From: Priapulus caudatus | Taxonomy: Eukaryota > Priapulida > Priapulimorpha > Priapulimorphida > Priapulidae | DNA length: 24,025 nucleotides | Assembly (NCBI RefSeq): GCF_000485595.1 | Contig: NW_014577211.1 | Span: forward strand, 381,874 to 405,898 | Direction of reading: 5' to 3' | Shown here: positions 11,133-18,940 of the stretch, in pieces | Numbering within the stretch: position 1 is the first letter of the stretch | Layout: every line of letters starts with the position of its first letter | Notes under the pieces: model-generated | The model's input: the letters and a program-made list of their open reading frames with translations, nothing else | What the model was told of the DNA's origin: nothing | The model's database searches: none | Program-made: the position numbers and the translations under genes

Positions 11133-11603
11133 TTGCCTGCCGCCTTCAATTTCTCCCACGCTAACTACACGCAATCTTACCTGGCCGAGGAAAGGACCCA
11201 TGTAACCGACGCATGCCTCACACATCTCATCAGTCTTACACCGCACGCGGGGAGAGAAATCTTCCGCGTGAAAGGGTACTACAACGCACTGGAATACACC
11301 GACGCAGCGAGCACTACCGCAGAGGATCGTTTAGAGGCGGCGATTCACCTTGGCGAAGCTGCGCGCACCATTTCGGGACGCGAAACATCTGGACAGACCG
11401 GAAAAGTTCGGGAGGCGAAACTCGGACACACGAAAAAGTTCGGGAGCGAAACATCTGACACCGAAAAGTTCGGCGAGCGAACTGCGCGCAGGGCTCGGCA
11501 AAGCAGAGGCCGAGGCCGTTACAATATCAAGCGGGTATCCTATACAACAACATGCTTTAGTTCACTTCGGCAAAGCCACCAAAAACTCTGCGATGAAAAG
11601 TAA
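11133..11603 (+). other. Long open frame without an ATG (157 codons)
   Basis: One of the longer stop-free frames in the window that is not low-complexity. It begins only at a TTG and contains no methionine codon inside, so it cannot be a self-contained eukaryotic CDS. The composition is GC-rich and Arg/Thr/Ser-rich, and its second half runs through a minisatellite. No gag, pol or other domain is recognisable. It could be part of an internal exon or the remnant interior of the preceding LTR-like unit, or chance in GC-rich DNA. Confidence 0.3.
11374..11495. repeat. Degenerate 30-35-bp minisatellite
   Basis: Units start with CGGGA.GCGAAAC and end with GAAAAGTT: 11374-11408, 11409-11440, 11441-11470 and a partial from 11471. 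Unit lengths shrink (35, 32, 30) through small deletions. Confidence 0.8.
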
Positions 11604-11749
11604 TGTCTCTGTAACAAATAGTAGTCGCAAATTAGCCCTGGCCTGCACAAGGAAAAGTTGTTTCTGTCCAAGGAAAAGCAGTGCTTCTAAATTAAAAGTA
11701 TTTTGTTATAGAAAACAAACAATATTCATCGAGTATAACAGCGGATTAC

Positions 11750-11759
11750 AATAAATAAA
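11750..11759 (+). terminator. Overlapping poly(A) signals
   Basis: AATAAATAAA gives two overlapping AATAAA hexamers about 150 bases after the end of the open frame at 11603. It could terminate a transcript starting from the TATA box at 10763. Confidence 0.35.
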
Positions 11760-12390
11760 AGGAAGACAAAGTGCTGCGGTTTCTCTTCGTAACACGCACG
11801 ACGATGACTCAGCGCGGTGTAAACGAAATAGCCGCATCGACTGCCTATAAGCTCTTGGTGGTTACTCAGTGATTCAATCGTGATTTATATTCATGGATTC
11901 TGCAGAGCTTTGGAGTTCACTGGTATTATTTCAGCTTCGTATATAATGACGCCACAAACAAATTGGAGGGAAGTAATGCAGCCCAGGGGGTCATTTCCTT
12001 TCACTTATCTGAAGCTAGCACACAAATCCTGCTTCGAATCAAAGCAAGAGATTTTTTACAACTCCGAAAAGTTTATTTGATGGGACATTCAATGTATAGT
12101 TGGTTTGTCGGTTTGTTATTACTGTGGAAACGTTATCATGATATTCACGTTTATATTTAGTATTTGTATCTACAAATAACTGGTAACAAATATTAGGCAC
12201 AAAAATTTGCTCATCGAATCTTTTTAAAAATTAGCTCCACACTAGCTGTCACCTGCGCATTTATTTAGCGATAATTTTATTGTTAGTGCAAAATTCACGT
12301 TTACTGTGCAACGCTATACTCGCTACATTATTCTTTTATCTACAAAAAATACCTACTTCCCTCCTTCGCCGTCACATTAACCAACCTACT
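11760..12390. other. AT-rich stretch, no gene seen
   Basis: Short open frames at 11880-12160 lack recognisable content. No RNA gene or repeat was seen. Confidence 0.5.
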
Positions 12391-12400
12391 CTGTTTTCAG

Positions 12401-12516
12401 TGATATTGATTGTAGTATAGAAACGCTCACAGTATACCCAATTCAAGCCGCAACGATGGCACGTCGCCATGAAGTAGTGATCTGCCCGCACATATAAATG
12501 CATCAAACGCAACATG
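12401..12516 (+). CDS. Candidate exon with strong splice borders
   Basis: The acceptor ACTCTGTTTTCAG ends at 12400 and the donor ATG|GTAAGT begins at 12517. Both match consensus well. One frame (from 12402) is open for 31 codons and stops at TAA 12495-12497, about 20 bases before the donor; the other two stop early. It could be a terminal coding exon, a 5' UTR exon, or an exon that triggers decay. No family is recognised. It overlaps the downstream direction of the minus-strand candidate at 12683-12886, so both may not be real. Confidence 0.25.
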
Positions 12517-12682
12517 GTAAGTTCAGCATTCATGAGGCCCGTTTCTACGCGAGCAGCTCTGAGTCGAATCACACGCGATAACCACAAGTATAGAAGGTTG
12601 AAAACTTCGATTAGAAAGTAGTAAGATGCGGTTTTAAAATTTTTCGTCCGAGAGGAAGCATTGCTATGTGCGTGATTTCTGC

Positions 12683-12886
12683 CTATTTAACAAACCACTC
12701 TGGCATCGCTCTCCTATCATTCATGGTCCGCGCGATGAGAGTCGGTCGGGAGTAGATCGGCGATCGGTTACAGAAACCGACGGTTCGATAAATATCAGAA
12801 GACGTCGACACTAAGCCGGACCAGCTGGAGCCCGGTGTGACAGCTAACGTCGTTTGGCGACCTCGTGACGTAAGAAGCGTCGCCAT
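12683..12886 (-). CDS. Candidate 67-residue ORF or first exon, presequence-like
   Basis: The frame starts at an ATG in the context AACAAAATGGCGACG, a good Kozak site that also matches the YY1 motif found over start codons of many housekeeping and mitochondrial genes. An upstream in-frame ATG at 12958 has no such context, so the inner one is preferred. The product starts MATLLTSRGRQTTLAV and ends RAMPEWFVK; it is rich in Arg, Ser and Thr with very few acidic residues, like a mitochondrial targeting presequence. GTTTGT near the stop could act as a weak donor, making this exon 1. ETS-like (ACCGGAAA, about 12922-12929) and CREB/ATF-like (TGACGTAA, about 12866-12873) motifs are nearby. No homologue is recognised. 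Confidence 0.35.
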   Translation of the reverse strand: MATLLTSRGRQTTLAVTPGSSWSGLVSTSSDIYRTVGFCNRSPIYSRPTLIARTMNDRRAMPEWFVK

Positions 12887-12950
12887 TTTGTTAAAAAAAA
12901 ATTGGGCTCGCTGTGTGTAAATTTCCGGTGGTTCCCGAGCTGCATGAAAT
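12887..12950 (-). promoter_or_regulatory. Possible promoter of the minus-strand ORF
   Basis: Immediately upstream of the minus-strand ATG lies an ACCGGAAAT motif (ETS/GABP core CCGGAA) and no TATA. The combination of ETS core and YY1 at the ATG is typical of short housekeeping promoters in animals. The start site is not determined. Confidence 0.3.
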
Positions 12951-13129
12951 TCCCGCATATCCGTTGTAATCTAATAACTTCTAAATAAAGTAACAGGCGT
13001 AAGCCTGAGCTGTTATTTCGCATTGCTTGCATGCACCTAGTAACCACTACATCACGGAGTAAGGTATGATTATGCAAATTGTCCAAATAACTGACAGCTA
13101 GAGCTTTATCATTTGTTTCGTTCGACATT

Positions 13130-13640
13130 GGCCGAGGACCGTAATCAACTCTTATATTGAATCACGTATCTATCGTTTGTGACTGTACGGCTTGATTTTC
13201 CAACTCCCACTGACTCGCACGCGCACTCTCTCAGGCTGGTCACTGTTGCTATGTATCGGCTGCGTTTTAAGCGTGCGGGTGTTGCTAGAAGAGCTAAAAC
13301 GCATCACCATTCAATATGCAAATGGCACCCTAGCCATCTGGAAAACCGCTATGTCGACGTGTTTCCCATTGTAGCAGAGAGGTAGAACACACACACAGAC
13401 ACATTCGTCCATAGATCCGCATCCATCACGTCATGATGCGACCGACATCTTGCTCACATGCACAGCTAATGTGATTTTCTATAGATATACCCAGAAATGA
13501 ACCGCGGTTCCGCCGAACTACAGGCACTACATGGAGACAGGTACAGGAGAGACATTGTTAAAGCTGCAGTTATCACTCTCTTCCTACGTGCATGTGTGGC
13601 TCTTTTAAAAATATGAGGAGTCAGGGGCCGCTAATAGATT
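13130..13640. other. Intergenic stretch, no gene seen
   Basis: Open frames at 13179-13385 are short and unrecognised. No convincing splice-bordered exon or RNA gene was seen. Confidence 0.45.
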
Positions 13641-13657
13641 TTGTTTTTACAGGACAT

Positions 13658-13681
13658 TCGGTCCTGTTTTTCACAGGACCG
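13658..13681. repeat. Hairpin CGGTCCTGT / ACAGGACCG
   Basis: A 9-bp perfect stem with a short T-rich loop. An additional upstream ACAGGAC (about 13648) can pair with the same GTCCTGT, giving two mutually exclusive folds. Confidence 0.8.
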
Positions 13682-13900
13682 AAAAACTTTTCGCCAAACC
13701 GTTAATATTTATAATATAGTCTGTACGAAGGGTACTGGGTAGTCTGTAGTGTCAATGCCAACTCAATCAGAGTGCACTGAATAACACCAACCAGCTTCAA
13801 TAACGTAATTATTCTGTTTATAGCTAACAAAATATGGTGACATTATAATGTGATATATATAACGTACATGTTTCACATACTCTATATATCAGCGGGCACA

Positions 13901-14041
13901 GGACGTCATCCGGACGTCTTTTCGACGTCTTATTTTGGTCCAGACGTCAGTGACCACATTTAGACGTCTTCTAGACGTCTATACTTGGTCAGGTAGAAGA
14001 CGTCTCTATTAAGGAAAAACCTGACGTCTTACAGACGTCTA
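13901..14041. repeat. GACGTC-motif array
   Basis: Nine GACGTC hexamers lie within about 140 bp, mostly as AGACGTCT or CGACGTCT palindromes separated by 5-20 bases. A TTGGTC/TCTGGTT word recurs every 50-60 bases, suggesting a degenerate longer unit. The core is the AatII palindrome and resembles CRE half-sites. No coding sense is present. Confidence 0.85.
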
Positions 14042-14059
14042 AATCTGGTTGTATCACAT

Positions 14060-14620
14060 ACAGCACAATACGCGTACGTACGTGTACGTAAAACCCTCGT
14101 TACAGATTGTTCCTTATAATAAAATTTATTAAAATGTTTATTAAAATGTAGGGAACAATATATATTTATTAATCCGGATTTGTTACTATATATATGTTAT
14201 ACAAACTAAATTATAAATATAGATATATCATCACCAAATTTAGCAATATCAATTGATCACATAAGTGCTACTGATTATCGCAAATAAATGAAGAAGTATA
14301 TGCGTCGATTGTAATATATAGCCCGGCTATATTTATTTGCGCTAGTAATTAATTATTGCCAGGAAAAAATGTGTGTAGCGCTATCGTAATGGTTTAATGT
14401 GTTTTGACACCACATGATGGCGCTGCGCGGTATCTGTTGCATAGCAACTCTGAGCAAACGGTGCAACATAGGAAGTGACATTTGAATTGGTAACTGGTAA
14501 GAGAATGGTGTTTTTATTTAACATGTACACGGTACATACTAATTTACTGTAATACAATAGGACCTATTTCAAGTTGAACTGAATTACGTTAATTACTTAC
14601 TTATAATATCATCAGATATT
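14060..14620. other. AT-rich stretch with an X-box-like motif
   Basis: No gene seen. GTTGCATAGCAAC at 14436-14448 matches the RFX-family X-box pattern (GTTGC-spacer-GCAAC). A CGTACGTACG-type palindromic run lies near 14071-14089. Confidence 0.4.
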
Positions 14621-14663
14621 AATTCATGCAATTGATGAAATTAATTCTTTCACACACTGACAC

Positions 14664-14842
14664 TGTCTCGGCTAGCTCCAACTCCAAGTTCTGTCCAAGA
14701 AACGGTAGGCCTATATTGGGAGTATTGCTAGGATTATACTTATAGTGTATATTGTGTATTATAATTACAGTGTATATATTTAAATAATTTATAGTGTAAT
14801 TAGAATGTATATTGACGTTAGTCACACAGCCTGGTCGGGTTA
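14664..14842. repeat. 170-bp unit between two copies of TGTCTCGGCTAG
   Basis: The 12-mer TGTCTCGGCTAG occurs at 14664-14675 and again at 14843-14854, where it contains the left 9-bp target duplication of the foldback. The interval has no clear terminal inverted repeats. It may be an older insertion at the same target, or a local duplication. Confidence 0.45.
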
Positions 14843-14858
14843 TGTCTCGGCTAGCGGT

Positions 14859-15174
14859 AGTACTATAGCTGAGAAGGTCTATGTCCCCCGGGGTACTGCC
14901 GGAACGTACCCTGGGTACGGTCCGGTATACCGGAACGTATACCATGGTACTATCTAATATGCCGGACCGTACCTCACCTACTCCACTAACGAGTCTAGGG
15001 AGTCGCCTACGCCTATTCCCTAACCCTAACCCTAACCTTAATCCTAACCCTAACCCTAATCCTAACCCTAACCATATCAAATAGTGACCAGGGTACGTTC
15101 CGGTATACCGGACCGTACCCAGGGTACGTTCCGGCAGTACCCTGGGGGACATAGACCCTATGAGCAGTACTATA
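14859..15174 (+). mobile_element. Telomere-repeat MITE copy A with 9-bp TSD
   Basis: The element (14868-15165, 298 bp) is bordered by AGTACTATA at 14859-14867 and 15166-15174. The TIRs are long (about 70-90 bp), starting GCTGAGAAGGTCTATGTCCC on the left and, in reverse complement, GCTCATAGGGTCTATGTCCC on the right. The TIR is full of small palindromes (CCGGTATACCGG, GGTACG/CGTACC). The centre holds a degenerate (CCCTAA)n tract at 15018-15074. It is inserted in the left arm of the foldback. Open frames across it give Leu-Gly or Asn-Pro peptides from the telomere-like tract and are not genes. Confidence 0.9.
15018..15074 (+). repeat. Interstitial telomere-like (CCCTAA)n tract, copy A
   Basis: About nine hexamers of CCCTAA with CCTTAA and TCCTAA variants. 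Its position between the TIRs shows it is part of the MITE rather than a remnant of a chromosome end. Confidence 0.92.
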
Positions 15175-15202
15175 GCCCGCGTTCATTTAATAACTGCCGC
15201 AG

Positions 15203-15510
15203 GCTAATAACGCTCATAGGGTCTATGTCCCCCAGGGTACTGCCGGAACGTACCCTGGGTACGATCCGGTATACCGGAACGTACCTTGGTCACTATTTGA
15301 TATGGTTAGGGTTAGGATTAGGGTTAGGGTTAGGATTAGGGTTCGGGTTAGGGAGTAGGTCTAGGCGACTTCCTAGACTCGTTAGTGGAGTAGTCGAGGT
15401 ACGGTTCGGCATATTAGATAGTACCAGGGTACGTTTTGGTATACCGGACCGTACCCAGGGTACGTTCCGGCAGTACCCCGGGGGACATAGACCCTCTCAG
15501 CGCTAATAAC
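15203..15510 (-). mobile_element. Telomere-repeat MITE copy B with 9-bp TSD
   Basis: The element (15212-15501, 290 bp) is bordered by GCTAATAAC at 15203-15211 and 15502-15510. It is the same family as copy A in the opposite orientation. Its reverse complement aligns with copy A along the whole length with scattered substitutions and a small indel difference in the telomere-like tract. Both TIRs keep the TCTATGTCCCCC and GGTACTGCCGGAACGTACCC words. It is non-coding. Confidence 0.9.
15304..15354 (+). repeat. Interstitial telomere-like (TTAGGG)n tract, copy B
   Basis: About eight hexamers of TTAGGG with TTAGGA and TTCGGG variants, in the same position inside copy B as the CCCTAA tract in copy A, on the opposite strand. 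Confidence 0.92.
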
Positions 15511-16163
15511 CCAACTAGATACAATAATGTAACCCAAACCCAGGATAGGGTTACAATGCGAGTCTATGGTTTTCTGTGGAGGGACCCCTGAGTGAATCAC
15601 TCAGGGCGGTTTGCTGGTGCGTTTTCAGAGACTAGAACTTCCAAACTGGGTTTATTCTAAACACGAACCTTTCTCCGCTATCCTGGAACTTACTATGTAC
15701 ACAATACTCTGTATTAAACTAATATAACCTGGTACAAAAATTCGAAGTGACGAGCGGCGGATATATTGAGCGCCATTTCTGTTGACCTGTGACGTACTTC
15801 GGTTTGAAGAGCGGATTCACCGACCAATCGGAGGGTGCTGCATTTGCCGATCGCTATGCGCATTGGTAATGCGTACGTCACAGGTCAACAGAAATGGCGC
15901 TCAATATATCCGCCGCTCATCACTTCGAATTTTTGTAACAGGTTATATTAGTTTAATACAGAGTATTGTGATACAGATATATAGTAAGCTCCAGGATAGC
16001 GGAGAAAGGTTCATGTTTAGAATAAACCCAGTTTGGAAGTTCTAGTCTCTGAAAACACACCAGCAAACCGCCCTGAGTGATTCACTTAGGGGTTCCTCCA
16101 CAGAAAACCATACACTCGCATTGTAACCCTATCCTGCGTTTGGGTTACATTATTGTATCTAAT
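15511..16163. repeat. Foldback inner arms and loop
   Basis: The inner left arm (15511-15797) is the reverse complement of the right arm (starting at 15873). Matches run from the loop edge GTTGACCTGTGACGTAC outward through GAGTGAATCACTC and AATAATGTAACCCAAAC. The 75-nt loop contains CCAAT and no open frame of note. The transcript would form a very long hairpin. Confidence 0.92.
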
Positions 16164-16230
16164 AACCTAACATGCGGCAGTTAATGAACGCGGGCTATAG
16201 TACTAGCTATGTCTCGGCATGCAATTGATG

Positions 16231-16744
16231 CATCATTGCATGGTGCATTATTGATTCAATCATAGGCGAGTGAATTTTGTTTTTCTGCGTTAGCTATTAG
16301 TATTATGAACCCGGCCACGTTTGGTACTATATATATATATATATATATCGTGTATACATACATATATATTGCGTCAGTATGTGATGATTCCCATGATATA
16401 GACCTATAATATACTATTACTGATCATATTTGATAAAAATGTGTAGGACCTGGTTGGTTAATTTTTCAGGTTTGGTTGTGCATCAGTCATTCGAGGATTT
16501 GCGACTATATATATATACTGTCTGAAATACGCGTGACAAGGTCAGTAATTCATCATGCATGATATATAAATTATAATATCAATCTTGAGTACATAATAGG
16601 AGAAGAGTATGACACCGTTTTAACAGCGTTTTGCATAGTTTTCAACTTGTAAATATTCTATCAATATGTCAATAAATATATTCAAACTTTACCTTGTTTT
16701 CGTCTATGATTCTCCCTTAATCATATGACACCACCAATTTACCT
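16231..16744. other. AT-rich stretch with (TA)n tracts
   Basis: No gene seen. (TA)n runs are at about 16327-16349 and 16506-16516. AATAAA occurs near 16672. Confidence 0.5.
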
Positions 16745-17005
16745 AAAAATCGTATGTGTTCTTCAAAAAAGTTCTTTGAATACGACACGGTTTCACACAG
16801 TTTTCTGAAACCGGCGCATGTTTTCGGCGATAGTTTGACCAAAGTTGATATGCGGCGGCAGCACCAGGTTGAAACCAAGATACAAGATGGAGACAATAGA
16901 ACGCTAATCCCATAATAAACTTTCATCGAACACATGCGGCCATTCCTGGAAACTGTTTGAAACCGTGTCGTATTCAAAGAACTTTTTTGAAGAACTTACG
17001 ATTTT
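16745..17005. mobile_element. Inverted-repeat MITE (about 261 bp)
   Basis: The left arm 16745-16820 (AAAATCGTA...CTTTGAATACGACACGGTTT...GCGCATG) is complementary to the right arm 16933-17005 with few mismatches, including a perfect run through TTCTTCAAAAAAGTTCTTTG. The spacer is about 112 nt and non-coding. The exact ends and target duplication are unclear. The right end falls about 13 bases before a strong splice acceptor. Confidence 0.82.
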
Positions 17006-17018
17006 CTTTTATCAACAG

Positions 17019-17116
17019 CCTCCTCACAAATGGGATAATGTCTCAGTTCAACATGTCAGCACAGCGTGGAGTCAAGAGGGGATTTTCTAGCACTGCCCTC
17101 TACTCTGTTGTCACAG
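17019..17116 (+). CDS. Candidate coding exon with presequence-like peptide
   Basis: The acceptor GATTTTCTTTTATCAACAG ends at 17018 and the donor CACAG|GTAAAC begins at 17117; both are good consensus sites. Only one of the three frames is open across the 98 bp, and it ends in phase 1. Within it are two possible starts: MSQFNMSAQRGVKRGFSST... from 17038, or the inner Met. The peptide is basic with Ser/Thr and a RGFSS motif like a mitochondrial presequence cleavage region. It may be the first coding exon with an intron in the 5' UTR. No family is recognised, and the following exon is not identified. Confidence 0.45.
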
Positions 17117-17212
17117 GTAAACTAAGTCGATCATGTTTATGAATGAACCTTATTGTCTTCAATTATTCTACTTAATTTCGTTATTTGGTTTTGTGTGGTG
17201 TAACTAAGTAAG

Positions 17213-17214
17213 TG

Positions 17215-17250
<36 letters not shown>

Positions 17251-17298
17251 CGTGCCTGCGTGTTTGTGTGTGTGTGTGTGTATGTGTGTGTGTGTGTG
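17213..17298. repeat. (TA)n-(GT)n microsatellite
   Basis: A (TA)n run followed by interrupted (GT)n, next to the element starting at 17301. Confidence 0.95.
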
Positions 17299-17300
17299 AA

Positions 17301-17725
17301 TACGAATTTGATATGGTACCAAACTAGCGCGCGTTAGACGCGCGTCTAACGCGCGCTAAAAATTGCAGATTGCACGCTATCCCGCTCCAAATACGCGCTG
17401 GCCCGCTCCAAGTTGGCCCCGCTTACGAAGCAGGGCTATTTGGGTGCGCACCAAGTTCTCCCGCTCTAACTCTGTGTCTGTACGCAATCGCTGCCTAACT
17501 CGCGCTAAGTTGCGCAATGCGCATGCGCATAGCCTTATTTAGGTTACGTACGCTCGCTGTACCTCGCTGTCTGTGGGGTAATGTGGCGAGCAGGTAACTG
17601 AGCGGTGGGAGAACTGGTGACTCATACTTAGCCCGCTTCAAAGTTTTGTGTCTGTACGCTCCTAGTTTCGCGCGAATTAAGATAGCGCGCGTTAGATGCG
17701 CGTCTGACGCGCGCTCAAATTCGTA
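17301..17725. mobile_element. 425-bp element with a 32-bp palindrome at each end
   Basis: The outer inverted ends are TACGAATTTGA (17301-17311) and TCAAATTCGTA (17715-17725). Just inside each lies a long palindrome: 17325-17358 is perfect over 34 bp, and 17684-17715 is the same 32-bp sequence with two changes. A 14-bp segment separates the left end from its palindrome but is absent on the right. The interior holds recurring words (CCCGCTCCAA, GTGTCTGTACGC). It is non-coding. The superfamily is not identifiable and the target duplication is unclear because the left flank is a microsatellite. Confidence 0.8.
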
Positions 17726-18560
17726 GTCTGTAGGGGTTATATAGGTGGTGTACAACAGGAGAAGGCGTCCATAGGCAGCAGGCCTGAGTAAGCATCGAAC
17801 AAAAATTAATTAAAAATACGCACAAGCGTTTCGTCTCATATGCCGCATTATACACTTTATTCATGCTAAATAACCACAGGTTCAAGCTCTATACTCCGCT
17901 CGAAACTTTTCCCAGCTAAATGATACGCATTTCTACAAAATAGTCGGATCCCGTTTCAAACACAAAAATGGCCGACCGGTCACCATGGATACGCCACTTG
18001 ACTGAATGGCACAATTATACGACAATACCAAATTTTACTCCTAATGCCTTCTAGACGTCCACGAGGCATCTATCTTGCCTGCATAATGCAAATTAGTGCA
18101 TTCTAGTTCCGAATATTACAGCAACATAATCAAAAGAAGGCAATTTCTAGAGACAAAATAGTGCAACATTGGTAAACAATTTGCGGAAGGCTACCATTGT
18201 ATGATACCTATATTTCAGGGAATTTACCGCTGTTAATTTAAAGGATATTACACCAGGCATGGTGTTAATTACTTCAAAATATATTACTTTCTGTAACTAC
18301 AGCTATAATGCTGCTATTTAAATGCGAATATGTATACTGAGCCTAATCTATTGGTGTAGTACTTTGCAAGCACTAGACTATACTAGTGCCGGGAAAACTG
18401 TCCGGCAAAACTGAGAATCGAATCTGCCTATAATTTACCGTCACTTTCCTGCGGACCGACGGTATTGGCGAACGTGGAGAGGAGCCTCTTACGCGCAAAC
18501 ATGAACGGCAGCAGCGGTATTGGAACACTGACATCCGTACGTGCGCACGAACATGCACGT
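17726..18560. other. Intergenic stretch, no gene seen
   Basis: No splice-bordered frame or repeat strong enough to report. An AGACGTCC word at 18053 resembles the GACGTC array motif but stands alone. Confidence 0.45.
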
Positions 18561-18564
18561 ACTC

Positions 18565-18717
18565 GCGCACGCACGCACGCACGCACGCACGCACTCACGC
18601 GAACGCGCATGCACACTCAAACGTGCTGTTTGGTATGTGTACGCGTGCTGATGTGTGCGCCTCACTCTCTGTAGTTTATGTCTATTATATATATATATAT
18701 AATATATATATATATAA
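18565..18717. repeat. (ACGC)n and (TA)n microsatellites
   Basis: An (ACGC)n/(GCAC)n tract at about 18565-18594 and a (TA)n tract at about 18686-18716 interrupted by one AA. Open frames on both strands through them are repeat artefacts. Confidence 0.93.
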
Positions 18718-18940
18718 CTCAGATTAATAACTTGCATTCATAAAATGCAGAAAGCTCCGTGTTTAAAATTGGTACGTGTTAAATACTCGTGTGTTAGAAC
18801 AACAACGTGGCAGCCCAGAGCTGCGGTGCTATAGTCAAAAGGTCAATATTGTCGACCGAGATCTAGTGACCACCGGTAACACGCGATGGACGTCATCATC
18901 ATGATGATTATCTCTCGTCGCCCTACGGGTGTGTTTTCAG

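Larger units (their letters stand above)
14843..16218. mobile_element. Foldback transposon with 9-bp TSD, hosting two nested MITEs
   Basis: The element (14852-16209) is flanked by identical 9-bp duplications TGTCTCGGC at 14843-14851 and 16210-16218. Its ends are inverted: left TAGCGGTAGTACTATAGCCC, right (reverse complement) TAGCTAGTACTATAGCCC. After removing the two nested insertions with one copy of each of their duplications, the element is 752 bp: a left arm of 340 bp, a 75-nt loop (15798-15872) and a right arm of 337 bp, with the arms matching closely along their length by eye. Nine-bp target duplications and long inverted arms are known for Mutator-related and FB-type foldback elements. 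No transposase is encoded, so it is non-autonomous. Confidence 0.88.

Noticed and set aside
11133-11603. Retroelement gag gene after the LTR-like block
   Set aside because: No methionine codon in the frame, no zinc knuckle or other gag motif, and a minisatellite forms part of it.
15018-15354. Chromosome end or telomere fusion point
   Set aside because: Two head-to-head telomere-like tracts look like a fusion at first, but each lies inside a MITE with its own TIRs and 9-bp target duplication.
14619-15506. Long open frames on both strands giving Leu-Gly or Asn-Pro rich proteins
   Set aside because: The repeats come from translating the (CCCTAA)n/(TTAGGG)n tracts and MITE TIRs; no domain is present.
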